This document shows positions 25,712-33,793 of a stretch of DNA of 64,000 nt, one piece after another. The notes below the pieces were generated by a model. The model searched no databases and was not told the DNA's origin. It saw nothing but the letters and a program-made list of their open reading frames with translations. The stretch is from the NCBI RefSeq assembly GCF_026627425.1, contig NZ_JAPNLH010000005.1, positions 165,438 through 229,437 of the forward strand. The letters are read 5' to 3'. The stretch's first letter is position 1. Every line of letters begins with the position of its first letter. This stretch comes from Arthrobacter endolithicus (lineage in GTDB: Bacteria; Actinomycetota; Actinomycetes; Actinomycetales; Micrococcaceae). The position numbers were made by a program, and so were the translations under genes.

Positions 25712-26128
25712 CTAGATAATCTCGCCGGTCGCTGGGGCATCCCCGTCCGCCGAGGGAGCCGGCGCCTGGGCCTGCTGCCGTGCCACGTGCTCGTGGACTT
25801 CCTTCATATCCAGCGCCTTGACCGCGGTAATGACCTCGGCGAGCTGCGGGCCGTTGAGTGCGCCGGGCTGTGAGAAAACGAGCACCTTTTCACGGAAGGC
25901 CATCAGGGTCGGGATCGACGTGATGTTTGCCTCCGCGGCCAGCTGCTGCTCGGCTTCGGTGTCCACCTTGCCGAAGACGACGTCGTCATGCTGCTGGGAC
26001 GCGGCGTCATAAGTCGGCGCGAAACGCAGGCACGGCTGGCACCAGGATGCCCAGAAATCGACGAGGACAATGTCGTTGCCCTCGATGGTGGTTCCGAATG
26101 AATCTGTGGTGATATCGACTGTAGCCAT
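25712..26128 (-). CDS. Thioredoxin-like protein
   Basis: A 138-residue cytosolic thiol-disulfide protein. The thioredoxin fold is clear: VLVDFWASWCQPCLRFAPTY with redox pair Cys30/Cys33 (CQPC, where classical thioredoxin has CGPC), VDTEAEQQLAAEANITSIPTL including the cis-Pro loop near residue 76, and a closing strand. The C-terminal 30 residues are a low-complexity Ala/Pro/Gln tail not found in standard thioredoxin. Such variants are common in actinobacteria. It is monocistronic. Confidence 0.9.
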   Translation of the reverse strand: MATVDITTDSFGTTIEGNDIVLVDFWASWCQPCLRFAPTYDAASQQHDDVVFGKVDTEAEQQLAAEANITSIPTLMAFREKVLVFSQPGALNGPQLAEVITAVKALDMKEVHEHVARQQAQAPAPSADGDAPATGEII

Positions 26129-26207
26129 GCCTTAACGCTACGACAGGCCATCCGCCGGCACCAGTGACAGCAGCCGATTTCGCTGACCGCGTGAGCGGAA
26201 ACATTCC

Positions 26208-27473
26208 TTACACACCATGCGGGGCATGCGCCGCGAGGTACTTACGCCCGGTCGCTATGATCAGCATGCCAATCAGCAGGGCGACGGCGGCGGTATAGAA
26301 CGTTACCGGCGCACCAAAGTGCTCGGCCAGTTTGGCAGCGGCGAACGGTGCGATTGACCCGCCGAGCCAGCGGACAAAGTTGTAGCCGGCGCTGGCCACG
26401 GGCCGCGGTGAGTCCGAGACCTCCATGGCGAGTTCCGTGAAGAGCGTGTTATTGATGCCCAGGAGGGCGCCGCCGATGATCACCAGCACCACGATGGTCG
26501 GGATGGAATGTCCTGCAGCCAGGCCCATACCCACCAGCACCAGCACCAAGGCGCCCAGGGAACCGAGCAGGGTTTTCACCGGGCCAAAGTGGCGCTGCAG
26601 CACGGGTGCTACAAAAACGGAGAACACGGCAACTGCTACTCCCCAGCCGAAGAAGACGGCACCGATTCCATAGGCGTTCATGTGCAGAATAAAGGGCGTG
26701 AACGCCAGGATGGTGAAGAAGCCGTAGTTGTAGAAGAGCGCGCTGCCCGCGGTGGTCCGCAGCCCTGGGTGGGCAAGTGCGAGCAGCGGGTCCCGGAGCC
26801 GTGTGCGATTGGCCAGAGTAGGTGTCTTTGGCAGCAAAATGAGCAGCGCAATGAAAGCCACCGCCATAAGTGTGGCGGTCCCGAAGAAGGGGGCACGCCA
26901 TTGCCAGCCGCCCAGCAGTGCGCCTACCAGCGGGCCGAGCGAAAGGCCCAGACCAAGGGCTGCTTCATAAAGAATGATCGCGGTGGCGCTGCCGCCGCTG
27001 GCCACGCCGACCATGACGGCAAGCGCCGTGGCAACGAAGAGCGCGTTACCCAGGCCCCAGCCGGCCCGAAATCCGACCAGCGTGGAAACATTTCCGGCAG
27101 TCCCGGACAGGGTGGCAAAAACCACGATGACGCCCAGCCCGATCAACAGCGTTTTCTTTCCGCCGATCCTGGAGGATACGAATCCGGTGATCAGCATCGC
27201 GACTGCGGTGACGAGGAAGTAGCTGGTGAAGAGCAAGGACACCTGGCTGGGTGTGGCCTGCAGGTTTTCCGCAATCGCCGGCAGGATCGGGTCCACCAGT
27301 CCGATGCCCATGAAAGCGAATACGGAAGCGATGGCCACGGCCCACACGGCCTTGGGCTGTTTGAGCATGGACGTTCTTTCCGCCCGAAATGTTTCTTCGA
27401 TTTCTGCAACCTCGCCCGCTGCTGAGACCGCTCTGGTTGTTTCTGCCGTATTAGCTGCCCTTGTGGCTGCCAC
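26208..27473 (-). CDS. MFS transporter (DHA1-type drug efflux)
   Basis: A 421-residue, 12-helix transporter. The N-terminal ~35 residues are hydrophilic; helix 1 (AVWAVAIASVFAFMGIGLVDPILP) carries the DHA1 pattern, motif A is SSRIGGKKTLLIGL, and LGLSLGPLVGALLGG is motif C of antiporters. The start is GTG at 27473 with a very strong ribosome site (GAGGAGGAACC). It is the second gene after marR, 69 bases downstream, so expression is probably controlled by the MarR protein and its operator at 27989-28017. The substrate is unknown. Confidence 0.9.
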   Translation of the reverse strand: MAATRAANTAETTRAVSAAGEVAEIEETFRAERTSMLKQPKAVWAVAIASVFAFMGIGLVDPILPAIAENLQATPSQVSLLFTSYFLVTAVAMLITGFVSSRIGGKKTLLIGLGVIVVFATLSGTAGNVSTLVGFRAGWGLGNALFVATALAVMVGVASGGSATAIILYEAALGLGLSLGPLVGALLGGWQWRAPFFGTATLMAVAFIALLILLPKTPTLANRTRLRDPLLALAHPGLRTTAGSALFYNYGFFTILAFTPFILHMNAYGIGAVFFGWGVAVAVFSVFVAPVLQRHFGPVKTLLGSLGALVLVLVGMGLAAGHSIPTIVVLVIIGGALLGINNTLFTELAMEVSDSPRPVASAGYNFVRWLGGSIAPFAAAKLAEHFGAPVTFYTAAVALLIGMLIIATGRKYLAAHAPHGV

Positions 27474-27542
27474 GGTTCCTCCTCTTGCTTGCTGTGCTGA
27501 CTGATGCTGGGATAGTTCTGCGGGAATCAGGGTTTCCGGGGT

Positions 27543-27986
27543 TCACGGGGTTGAGCCGGTCAGTGCCCTGTTGAGCTTGTTCATCGCCCCGATCGCGCCG
27601 GCGATAGCGTCCCGCTCGGGCTGCGTCAGCTGGGCCAAACCGTCACCGAGCATGATGTTTCGGGCATGATTGGCCGAGGTCAGCGCGGCACCGCCCTTGG
27701 CCGTCAGGCTGACCAGCACGGCGCGGGCGTCTTTCGCATCCTGGGTGCGTTGCACCAGGCCTGCGTTCTCCAGCCGGATGATCTGCTCCGTCGCGCTGGG
27801 AACCCGGACGCCGGCCTTCCGCGCAATCTCGCTCACGCGGACCGGCCCTTCCGCCACGATGTTCAAGGTGCTGACCTGACCGGTACTCAAATCGTCATCG
27901 ACATCCAAGGACCTCATCAGGTACACGGCCCGACGCAGACTCTCCCGGTAGCGGCCCGCCAGCTCATATAAGACTTCTTCACTCAT
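27543..27986 (-). CDS. MarR-family transcriptional regulator
   Basis: A 147-residue winged-helix repressor. The core is VSEIARKAGVRVPSATEQIIRLENAGLVQR (recognition helix near residues 60-72; quoted in parts VSEIARKAGV and SATEQIIRLE), then the wing DAKDARAVLVSLTAKG, with helical dimer arms at both ends. It is first in an operon with the MFS pump. Its ATG lies 2 bases from a perfect inverted repeat and has no Shine-Dalgarno sequence, so the mRNA is probably leaderless. Confidence 0.93.
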   Translation of the reverse strand: MSEEVLYELAGRYRESLRRAVYLMRSLDVDDDLSTGQVSTLNIVAEGPVRVSEIARKAGVRVPSATEQIIRLENAGLVQRTQDAKDARAVLVSLTAKGGAALTSANHARNIMLGDGLAQLTQPERDAIAGAIGAMNKLNRALTGSTP

Positions 27987-27988
27987 AG

Positions 27989-28024
27989 TTAGGTAGCCTA
28001 ATAGTTAGGCTACCTAAGTGTCAA
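27989..28024 (-). promoter_or_regulatory. MarR promoter with overlapping perfect operator
   Basis: A 12-base inverted repeat (arm TTAGGTAGCCTA, 27989-28000 and 28006-28017) separated by 5 bases. On the minus strand a consensus -35 TTGACA (28019-28024) precedes it, and TAGGCT, 18 bases further, can act as -10. Transcription would start about at the marR ATG, giving a leaderless message, and bound MarR would cover the spacer and -10. The repeat is also 35 bases upstream of the divergent gene at 28052. Confidence 0.82.
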
Positions 28025-28051
28025 ATGCATCTGGAAGTGGTGCAATGAAGA

Positions 28052-30025
28052 ATGCCTGAAAGCACGGCGCACAATGGCACCGGACCCCCGTCCCGGCAAC
28101 CGCTCCTTCACCGGCTGACAGCGGCGGTTGCCGCACCCTATCAGCTCTGGCTCGGCGACGATGGCCAGCTTCGCACCTCGGGGGCGCAGGGCGCATATTT
28201 GGGTGATACCCGGATCCTGTCCTGTGCCCTTCTCACCGTCGACGGACGGGAGCCGGAAGCAGTGTCCGTGCATGTCCGGCCAGCAGTTGGCGGCCAGCTC
28301 ATTGAAGCACGCTTCATTTTCCGCGGAGCCGGCTCGACGGTGCTCGCACCCCCGTGCCAGCTGACCCGGTCTTTGCTGGTCACCCCGCAGGGCGTCGGGG
28401 AATCCATCTGTATCGAGTCGGCTCTCAGGACGGCATTGACCGTCCACCTCGGCCTGGAACTGGCCGCAGATCTGGCCGGTATGGATGCCGTCCGCGGCGG
28501 AGCCATAACAGCACCGCTGATGCCGCGCATCGCGGCCGCAACCTACCGCTGGGACACGTCCGACGGCGTCGAATCAACGCTGGTGCTTAACACTCCTGCC
28601 GCCAGGGCAGGCGCCGCTACGTCAACCGCCGCCGATAACGCATCTGCCGTCGTCGTCCATTCAGTCACTCTGGAGCCGCACGGCACTGCTAAGTTCGGCT
28701 GGCAGCTGACCGGCACGGACCCGCTTTGCCCCGTGTCCGCGGCCCCCGCTTGGCAGGAACCTAAGCTGACTGCGGACACAAATCCGCGGCTCGCCGCCCT
28801 CGCTGCGCAATCTGCTTCCGACGTTGCCGGGCTGCGCCTGACCCTGCGTGGCTTGTCCGGGAAGCATCACCACGTCGCCGGGGAGCCCAGCGCAACCTTT
28901 CTCGCCGCAGGGGCGCCCTGGTACTTCACGCTGTTTGGCCGGGACTCGCTCTGGGCGGCACGGCTGCTCCTTTCCCGCGATCTGTCGCTGGCTGTCGGAA
29001 CCTTGCGCACGCTCGCGGCTTTCCAAGGCAGTACGTCCGACCCCGCGACGGCGGAGCAGCCGGGGAAGATTCCGCATGAGCTGCGCAGGGACAGTTTCAG
29101 CATTCCCAGTGAGAATCAGGGCAAGGGTCTGTACCTGCCCCCGTTGTACTACGGCACCGTTGACGCAACACCACTGTGGGTCTGCCTGCTGCATGAGGCC
29201 TGGCAGGCCGGGATGGCGCATGAGGAGGTGGAGAGCCTACTCGATTCATGCGAGGCGGCGTTGGAATGGATGGTGGAGTACGGGGATTCCGACGGCGACG
29301 GTTTCCTTGAGTACATCGATCCAACCGGCAAGGGTTTGGCCAACCAAGGCTGGAAGGATTCAGCCGAGGCCATCCGTTGGCCGGACGGAACTCTGGCGTC
29401 AGGGCCGATTGCGCTCTGCGAGGTGCAGGCCTACGCGTACGAGGCAGCGATGGGCGGCTCCGCACTGCTGACGGCCTTCGGACGGAGCGCCTCACGCTGG
29501 CGGGCCTGGGGTACCGACCTCCAAGGCCGTTTCCGCGACAAATTCTGGTGCGAAGACCTTTCCGGCCGGTTCCCGGCCATTGCCCTGGATGCACAAAAAC
29601 GTCCGGTGTCCAGCGCCGCCAGCAATATGGGCCACCTGCTCGGGACCGGACTACTCAACGGCGGGGAAAGCCAGGCCGTCGCCGAGCGGTTGACGGCCCC
29701 GGATCTTTTCACCGGCTTTGGGATCCGGACACTGTCGCAGACGAATGCCTGCTACTGGCCGCTGAGCTACCACTGCGGGTCTGTCTGGTCCCATGACACG
29801 GCCATCATCGTCGCCGGACTGCTAAAGGATGGGCATACCAACGCCGCCCACCGGATCGCCTCCGGCCTGCTGGATGCGGCGGAAGCCTTTCACTACCGTC
29901 TGCCGGAGTTGTTCGGGGGCTACTCCCGCAGCCAGGCTCCCGCGCCGGTTCCCTACCCCATGTCGTGTTTCCCGCAGGCGTGGGCAGCCGCCGCTGCGGT
30001 ACCCATTCTGGACACCCTGGCCTGA
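28052..30025 (+). CDS. Glycogen debranching-like amylo-alpha-1,6-glucosidase
   Basis: A 657-residue protein of the bacterial glycogen-debranching group. The N-terminal beta domain (about 25-250) matches the GDE N-terminal 'bis' domain (GDTRILSCALLTVDGREPE). The C-terminal (alpha/alpha)6 barrel starts with APWYFTLFGRDSLWAARLLL near residue 290, the GRDSLWA signature. It continues with IPHELRRD, YYGTVDATPLWVCLLHEAW, NQGWKDS (probable acid residue) and HCGSVWSHDTAIIVAGL, and ends with an SRSQAPAPVPYP-MSCFPQAW region. Relatives hydrolyse alpha-1,6 or other alpha-glucosidic links. It is divergent from marR across a short shared promoter region. Substrate not certain. Confidence 0.88.
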   Translation: MPESTAHNGTGPPSRQPLLHRLTAAVAAPYQLWLGDDGQLRTSGAQGAYLGDTRILSCALLTVDGREPEAVSVHVRPAVGGQLIEARFIFRGAGSTVLAPPCQLTRSLLVTPQGVGESICIESALRTALTVHLGLELAADLAGMDAVRGGAITAPLMPRIAAATYRWDTSDGVESTLVLNTPAARAGAATSTAADNASAVVVHSVTLEPHGTAKFGWQLTGTDPLCPVSAAPAWQEPKLTADTNPRLAALAAQSASDVAGLRLTLRGLSGKHHHVAGEPSATFLAAGAPWYFTLFGRDSLWAARLLLSRDLSLAVGTLRTLAAFQGSTSDPATAEQPGKIPHELRRDSFSIPSENQGKGLYLPPLYYGTVDATPLWVCLLHEAWQAGMAHEEVESLLDSCEAALEWMVEYGDSDGDGFLEYIDPTGKGLANQGWKDSAEAIRWPDGTLASGPIALCEVQAYAYEAAMGGSALLTAFGRSASRWRAWGTDLQGRFRDKFWCEDLSGRFPAIALDAQKRPVSSAASNMGHLLGTGLLNGGESQAVAERLTAPDLFTGFGIRTLSQTNACYWPLSYHCGSVWSHDTAIIVAGLLKDGHTNAAHRIASGLLDAAEAFHYRLPELFGGYSRSQAPAPVPYPMSCFPQAWAAAAAVPILDTLA

Positions 30026-30122
30026 CCCGCTGCCTGGGCCAGCGTCCGGCCGTCCGGCCCGCAGCTGAGCGGACGCGAGAATGCGATGACGGAGGATCGC
30101 AGCACAGCCTGGATTCAGCTCG

Positions 30123-30169
30123 CCAAGGGGAACCCAATCGTTGGTGGTAGCCAACGAATGGTTCCTTGG
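30123..30169. terminator. Interrupted long hairpin between convergent genes
   Basis: Outer arms CCAAGG(GG)AACC/GGTTCCTTGG and inner arms TCGTTGG/CCAACGA around a 6-base loop; on the plus strand CTACGTTTTCC follows, a modest T-run. It lies between the debranching-like gene and the convergent permease. Confidence 0.65.
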
Positions 30170-30197
30170 CTACGTTTTCCCGGCAGGCACCGCAACG

Positions 30198-31442
30198 CTA
30201 CGGGCAACCCGCCGCTGCCCAAAGAGCTAACACGGCCAACGGAAGGACAATAATGACCGTCGCCAGCCCCGCCAAGGCGTACCAGCCCCAGGAGACATTA
30301 ACCGCCAGGGCCTTGAGCCGTTCATGCCAAAGCAGCGTCGCCAGCGATGCCCACGGTGAAATCAGCGGACCTAGATTTACGCCGATCAACAGCGCCGCGA
30401 GCCGCACCGGCGAGCCGGCCACGGGTTCAAGGGCCAGATAGGCGGGGAGGTTATTAACCCCATTGGCAGCCAGGGCGCCAACAGCGGCCAGCTGCAGCAG
30501 GCCCGCGAGTCCGTTGCCCGAACCCGCTACGTGGACCAGGAGGGCGCCGAGCCCATGCGAATGCATTGTCTGCACCACGAGAAAAAGCCCGGATGTCAGC
30601 AGGAGCGGAAGCCACGGGAACATGGACCAGCGCAGGGCCTGGTGCCGGCGGAACCCAAGGACGACCAGAAGGAACACGGCCGCAATGCCGGCCGGGATCA
30701 CCACCGGCACCCCCGAGACCAGGGCCGGAAGCAGCAGCAGCACCGCGACACCGGCAAGTATGAGCAACAACCGATCCGGTGCCGACCCGGCGTCCACCGG
30801 AGTGTAGTCACCGCGCAGCTGGCGGCCGAACATGATCCACAGCAACGCCGCCGGAACCGCAACGCCCACTAGAGCCGGCGCCCACATCATGGCCGCGAAA
30901 GCTGCCGGGGAAAGCCCCAGCCGCTGCTGCGCCAGCAGATTGGTCAGGTTGGAAACGGGGAGCAAAAGGGACGCCGTATTGGCAAGCCAGACCGTGGTCA
31001 GCGCGAACGGCAGCGCAGGGATGCGGGCGTGGATGGCCAGCAGGACGACGACGGGCGTAACCAGCACCGCCGTCGAGTCCAAGGACAAGAAGACCGTGCT
31101 GACGGTAGAGAGCGCCACCACGAACAGCCACAGCAGCCAGACTCTTCCCATTATTGTGCCGGCTTCAGTGCCTCCATCGGTGTGCGTGCCAGTACCGGTA
31201 TCGGTGTCTGCCGGGCCTGAGCGGGTACCCAGCCGTGCGAGCGCCCTGGTCACCAGACGGAAGACCCCCGCCTCGTCGGCCAACTCTGTCACCAAGGTCA
31301 TCGCCACCACGAACAGCAGGATCGGCCCTGTCCGGTCGGCCAGGCCGACGAAGTCCGGCCAGGGCAGCAGCCCGCTGACCAGCATCCCCACTCCGGCCAG
31401 GAACAGGGCCGCGGGAAGTGCTGCACTGCGGAGGATTTTCAC
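30198..31442 (-). CDS. SLC13/ArsB-NhaD superfamily permease
   Basis: A roughly 414-residue membrane protein with 10-12 helices of the ion-transporter superfamily that includes ArsB, NhaD and Na+/dicarboxylate carriers. Two repeat halves each carry a re-entrant region: SLDSTAVLVTPVV in the first and NGVNNLPAYLAL in the second; LANTASLLLPVSNLTN is the other signature. A Thr/Asp/Gly-rich loop (DTDTGTGTHTDGGTEAGT) is unusual. The start is GTG at 31442, since the open frame further upstream overlaps the previous gene. It follows the guanidinium exporter by 35 bases and so lies downstream of the guanidine riboswitch. The cargo is unknown. Confidence 0.85.
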   Translation of the reverse strand: MKILRSAALPAALFLAGVGMLVSGLLPWPDFVGLADRTGPILLFVVAMTLVTELADEAGVFRLVTRALARLGTRSGPADTDTGTGTHTDGGTEAGTIMGRVWLLWLFVVALSTVSTVFLSLDSTAVLVTPVVVLLAIHARIPALPFALTTVWLANTASLLLPVSNLTNLLAQQRLGLSPAAFAAMMWAPALVGVAVPAALLWIMFGRQLRGDYTPVDAGSAPDRLLLILAGVAVLLLLPALVSGVPVVIPAGIAAVFLLVVLGFRRHQALRWSMFPWLPLLLTSGLFLVVQTMHSHGLGALLVHVAGSGNGLAGLLQLAAVGALAANGVNNLPAYLALEPVAGSPVRLAALLIGVNLGPLISPWASLATLLWHERLKALAVNVSWGWYALAGLATVIIVLPLAVLALWAAAGCP

Positions 31443-31477
31443 CTGCCAATCTTCGCACCCAAGCCCGTCGTGACTCG

Positions 31478-31795
31478 TTAGTGGAGGACTTTCAGGCCCA
31501 CCACGCACGCCACGATCCCCAGCAGCAGGGCGATTTTAAGCACGGATACCGGTTCGGCGTCGAAGATCATTGCGTACGTTATGGTCAGCACCGCGCCGAT
31601 TCCCACCCACACGGCGTACGAGGTTCCGGTGGACAGCTCACGCATGGCGAACGCCAAGCCGGCCATACTGAGCGCCAGGCCCATGCCAAAGACGACCGTC
31701 GGCCAGAGCCTGCTGAACCCTTCGGATTTTCCCAGCGCCGTCGCCCAGACGGCCTCGAAAATGCCGGAAATTACCAAAATTACCCAAGACACCAT
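31478..31795 (-). CDS. sugE: Guanidinium exporter, SMR family (Gdx/SugE)
   Basis: A 105-residue, four-helix small multidrug resistance protein that works as a dual-topology dimer, swapping guanidinium for protons. The essential Glu14 lies in helix 1 (ISGIFEAVWATALG), and the remaining helices match SugE (YAVWVGIGAVLTITYAMIF). The ribosome site AAGGAG is 6 bases upstream of the ATG at 31795. A guanidine-III riboswitch lies directly upstream, which supports guanidinium rather than drug export. It is the first gene of a probable two-gene operon with the SLC13/ArsB-like permease. Confidence 0.93.
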   Translation of the reverse strand: MVSWVILVISGIFEAVWATALGKSEGFSRLWPTVVFGMGLALSMAGLAFAMRELSTGTSYAVWVGIGAVLTITYAMIFDAEPVSVLKIALLLGIVACVVGLKVLH

Positions 31796-31803
31796 GATCT
31801 CCT

Positions 31804-31846
31804 TGTCGCCGTCTTGTCGCTGTCCGGGTACGGCGTACTCGTCCGG
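31804..31846 (-). promoter_or_regulatory. Guanidine-III (ykkC-III) riboswitch
   Basis: The minus strand reads CCGGACGAGTACGCCGTACC, then CGGACAGCGACAAGACGGCG, matching the ykkC-III core almost base for base (CCGGACGAG, CGCCGTACCCGG, ACAAGACGGCG) as I recall it from the Thermobifida RNA. The 3' pseudoknot strand (GACAAGACGGCG) ends 3-4 bases before AAGGAG, the ribosome site of sugE, so guanidinium binding probably frees or blocks translation initiation. Identification is by motif match, not by covariance model. Confidence 0.85.
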
Positions 31847-31934
31847 GTGCCATTAGCACTGTGGAAAATTATGGCGTTCTAAAAATCTCACGCCGAAGTT
31901 CCCGCTGCAAGCTCATACCCGCCAGTATGGAATT

Positions 31935-32990
31935 ATGCCCGAACCGCTGTTGCCGCCGTCCTTGGAAACACAGTCTCTGGGAACGCAGTCCCTGATGACC
32001 GCTGCGTATGTTCGTCGGCGCGGTGCCGCCGCCAGCATCGAAGTGGGGCGCCTACCCAGGCCCAGCCCCGCAGCCAACGAAGTCCTGGTCGCCGTCGAAT
32101 CCGTCGCCCTGAACCCCGTCGACACGCTCGTCAGATCCGGCCGGTACCGCACCAATCTGCCGCTGCCCTTCGTCGTCGGACGTGATCTCGTCGGAACCGT
32201 GGTGCGCAGCGGAACCGCGGTGCAGGGATTTTCTACCGGCGGCCGAGTCTGGTGCAACAGCTTGGGGCACGATGGGCGGCAGGGTTCCTTCGCCGAGTTC
32301 GCCGTTGTCCCTGCGGACCGGTTGTACCGGCTGCCTGACGGCGTCGATCCCGAAACCGCCATCGCCGTGGCGCATCCGACTGCGACGGCGTACCTGGCCT
32401 GGTTTGTGCACGGCGGGCTGCGGCCGGGCCAAACGGTGTTCGTCGGCGGCGGCGCCGGTAATGTCGGCCTGGCCGCGGTGACGACGGCGGCACTGGCGGG
32501 CGCACGCGTGGTGGCCAGTTGCCGTCCGGAGGACTTCGCCCGCTGCCGCCGGGCCGGCGCGGACGCGGTCATCGATTACCGCGACCCGGCGTTGGCAGAT
32601 CACCTGACCGATAGGGCACCGGAGGGAGTGGATATTTTTTGGGACACGTCCGGACATACCGACTTCGCGGCCGCGGCCGGCGCGACCGTTCCCGGGGCCA
32701 GGGTCCTGATCACGGCAGCTCCCGGGGCTGCAACCAGCGGCACGGCGGCCGCCACAACAAATGTTCCGCTGGCCCAGCTATACACCCGGGATATCAGCGT
32801 GCTGGGGTTTGTGATCAGCCGCGCCAGCGTGGCAGACCTGGCCGGGGCCGCGGGCCTGATCAACCGGATGTTGGTCCGGAACCAATTGCACGCGCGGATC
32901 ACAGAACGGCTGCCGCTGGAACAAACGGCGTCCGCTCACGAGCACATGGAGGCGGGGACTGTGACGGGCAGGATCCTGCTGCACCCCTGA
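31935..32990 (+). CDS. Quinone oxidoreductase-type medium-chain dehydrogenase (MDR)
   Basis: A 351-residue NAD(P)H-dependent oxidoreductase lacking catalytic zinc. The GroES-like N-terminal domain has VESVALNPVDTLVRSGRY and FVVGRDLVGTVV; the Rossmann motif is FVGGGAGNVGLAAV near residue 175, then a basic/polar specificity region SCRPEDFARCRR. The C-terminus ARITERLPLEQTASAHEHMEAG is the usual quinone reductase end. The first 20 residues (with TQSLGTQSL) are not family-like, so the true start may be the ATG at 31995. It is divergent from sugE. The substrate is unknown. Confidence 0.87.
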   Translation: MPEPLLPPSLETQSLGTQSLMTAAYVRRRGAAASIEVGRLPRPSPAANEVLVAVESVALNPVDTLVRSGRYRTNLPLPFVVGRDLVGTVVRSGTAVQGFSTGGRVWCNSLGHDGRQGSFAEFAVVPADRLYRLPDGVDPETAIAVAHPTATAYLAWFVHGGLRPGQTVFVGGGAGNVGLAAVTTAALAGARVVASCRPEDFARCRRAGADAVIDYRDPALADHLTDRAPEGVDIFWDTSGHTDFAAAAGATVPGARVLITAAPGAATSGTAAATTNVPLAQLYTRDISVLGFVISRASVADLAGAAGLINRMLVRNQLHARITERLPLEQTASAHEHMEAGTVTGRILLHP

Positions 32991-33048
32991 TCTGCCCTCG
33001 AATACCGCACCCTTCGGAGGTGTTGGCACCAGAATCAGAGCGTCAAAA

Positions 33049-33088
33049 AGGCCCGGAACCTGACGATCTCTCGTCGCGTTCCGGGCCT
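33049..33088. terminator. Hairpin terminator between oxidoreductase and tRNA-Tyr
   Basis: 11-bp stem AGGCCCGGAAC/GTTCCGGGCCT with an extra ACGA/TCGT pairing inside the 18-base loop. It sits downstream of both the plus-strand oxidoreductase and the minus-strand tRNA-Tyr, and an A-run (AAAAA, 33045-33049) provides a T-run on the minus strand. Confidence 0.85.
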
Positions 33089-33097
33089 CTCATGATG

Positions 33098-33179
33098 TGG
33101 CAGATGAGGGATTCGAACCCCCGTAGGCGTTGCCAGCTGATTTACAGTCAGCCCCCTTTGGCCGCTCGGGTAATCTGCC
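33098..33179 (-). tRNA. tRNA-Tyr (anticodon GTA)
   Basis: An 82-nt class II tRNA on the minus strand with long variable arm. Acceptor GGCAGAT/ATCTGCC pairs fully, discriminator A; anticodon arm GGCTGA-CTGTAAA-TCAGCT gives anticodon GTA; T-arm GGGGGTTCGAATCCCTC. No CCA is encoded. The nearby terminator hairpin at 33049-33088 follows it. Confidence 0.94.
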
Positions 33180-33311
33180 GCAGGCCTGCCGCTCCGATAA
33201 TCCGGACCAACATTTGCTCCCTACAAGTGGAAGCACTAAAACGATACTAGGAAAGTGGCCAGGAATCGAATCGAGGCCTCGGCATTCCTTCCGGGGATGC
33301 CAGCTGGTGGC

Positions 33312-33572
33312 CTAGGCATCCGTCTGGATTCGCCGGATGAGCTGCTGCTCAAACCGCCCGGCCTGTTCCTCCGTCACCTGCCGAAGAGCGACGGCACGAG
33401 CCAGGTCTGCGTGCACGCCGTCAATTCTGGACGACGCTGCGGCAGTTGGCGACGGTGTGGAGCCTGCTGCGGAAAACGCTGTGGAGGCGGCCAGGGTGGC
33501 TGCGGCGATCATGGTTCCCGCTGCAATTTTCGCGCCCCGGACGATGTATCGGCGCGGTTTTCCGGTGGACAT
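33312..33572 (-). CDS. Small secreted protein of unknown function
   Basis: An 86-residue protein with an N-terminal signal-like segment: basic start (MSTGKPRRYIVRGAK), then a hydrophobic stretch IAAGTMIAAATLAASTAFSAAG and a probable cleavage near residue 33, leaving a ~50-residue helical, charged mature part (ASSRIDGVHADLARAVALRQ). The ATG at 33572 has the ribosome site AAAGGGAGA; the frame is open upstream but without support. No family is recognised and it has no Cys. It is divergent from the yajQ gene. Confidence 0.65.
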   Translation of the reverse strand: MSTGKPRRYIVRGAKIAAGTMIAAATLAASTAFSAAGSTPSPTAAASSRIDGVHADLARAVALRQVTEEQAGRFEQQLIRRIQTDA

Positions 33573-33793
33573 GCTGATCTCCCTTTTTGATGAAAGGCTT
33601 CTGGTCCCCTCTACAGTTCCAACTCTGCCGGGCCTTTTTGTGCTCCCGCTTTGCGTCCGCTTGGAGTGAACTGAGAAACCGTGCCCGACGGCGGCCGCCG
33701 TGTGCCGTCGTCGGCCGCTAGCCAACGCCGGTTAGCCGGATAGGCTAGAAGACAAAGCGCATTGTACTCATTTTCGATTATTTGGAGGGCCTC

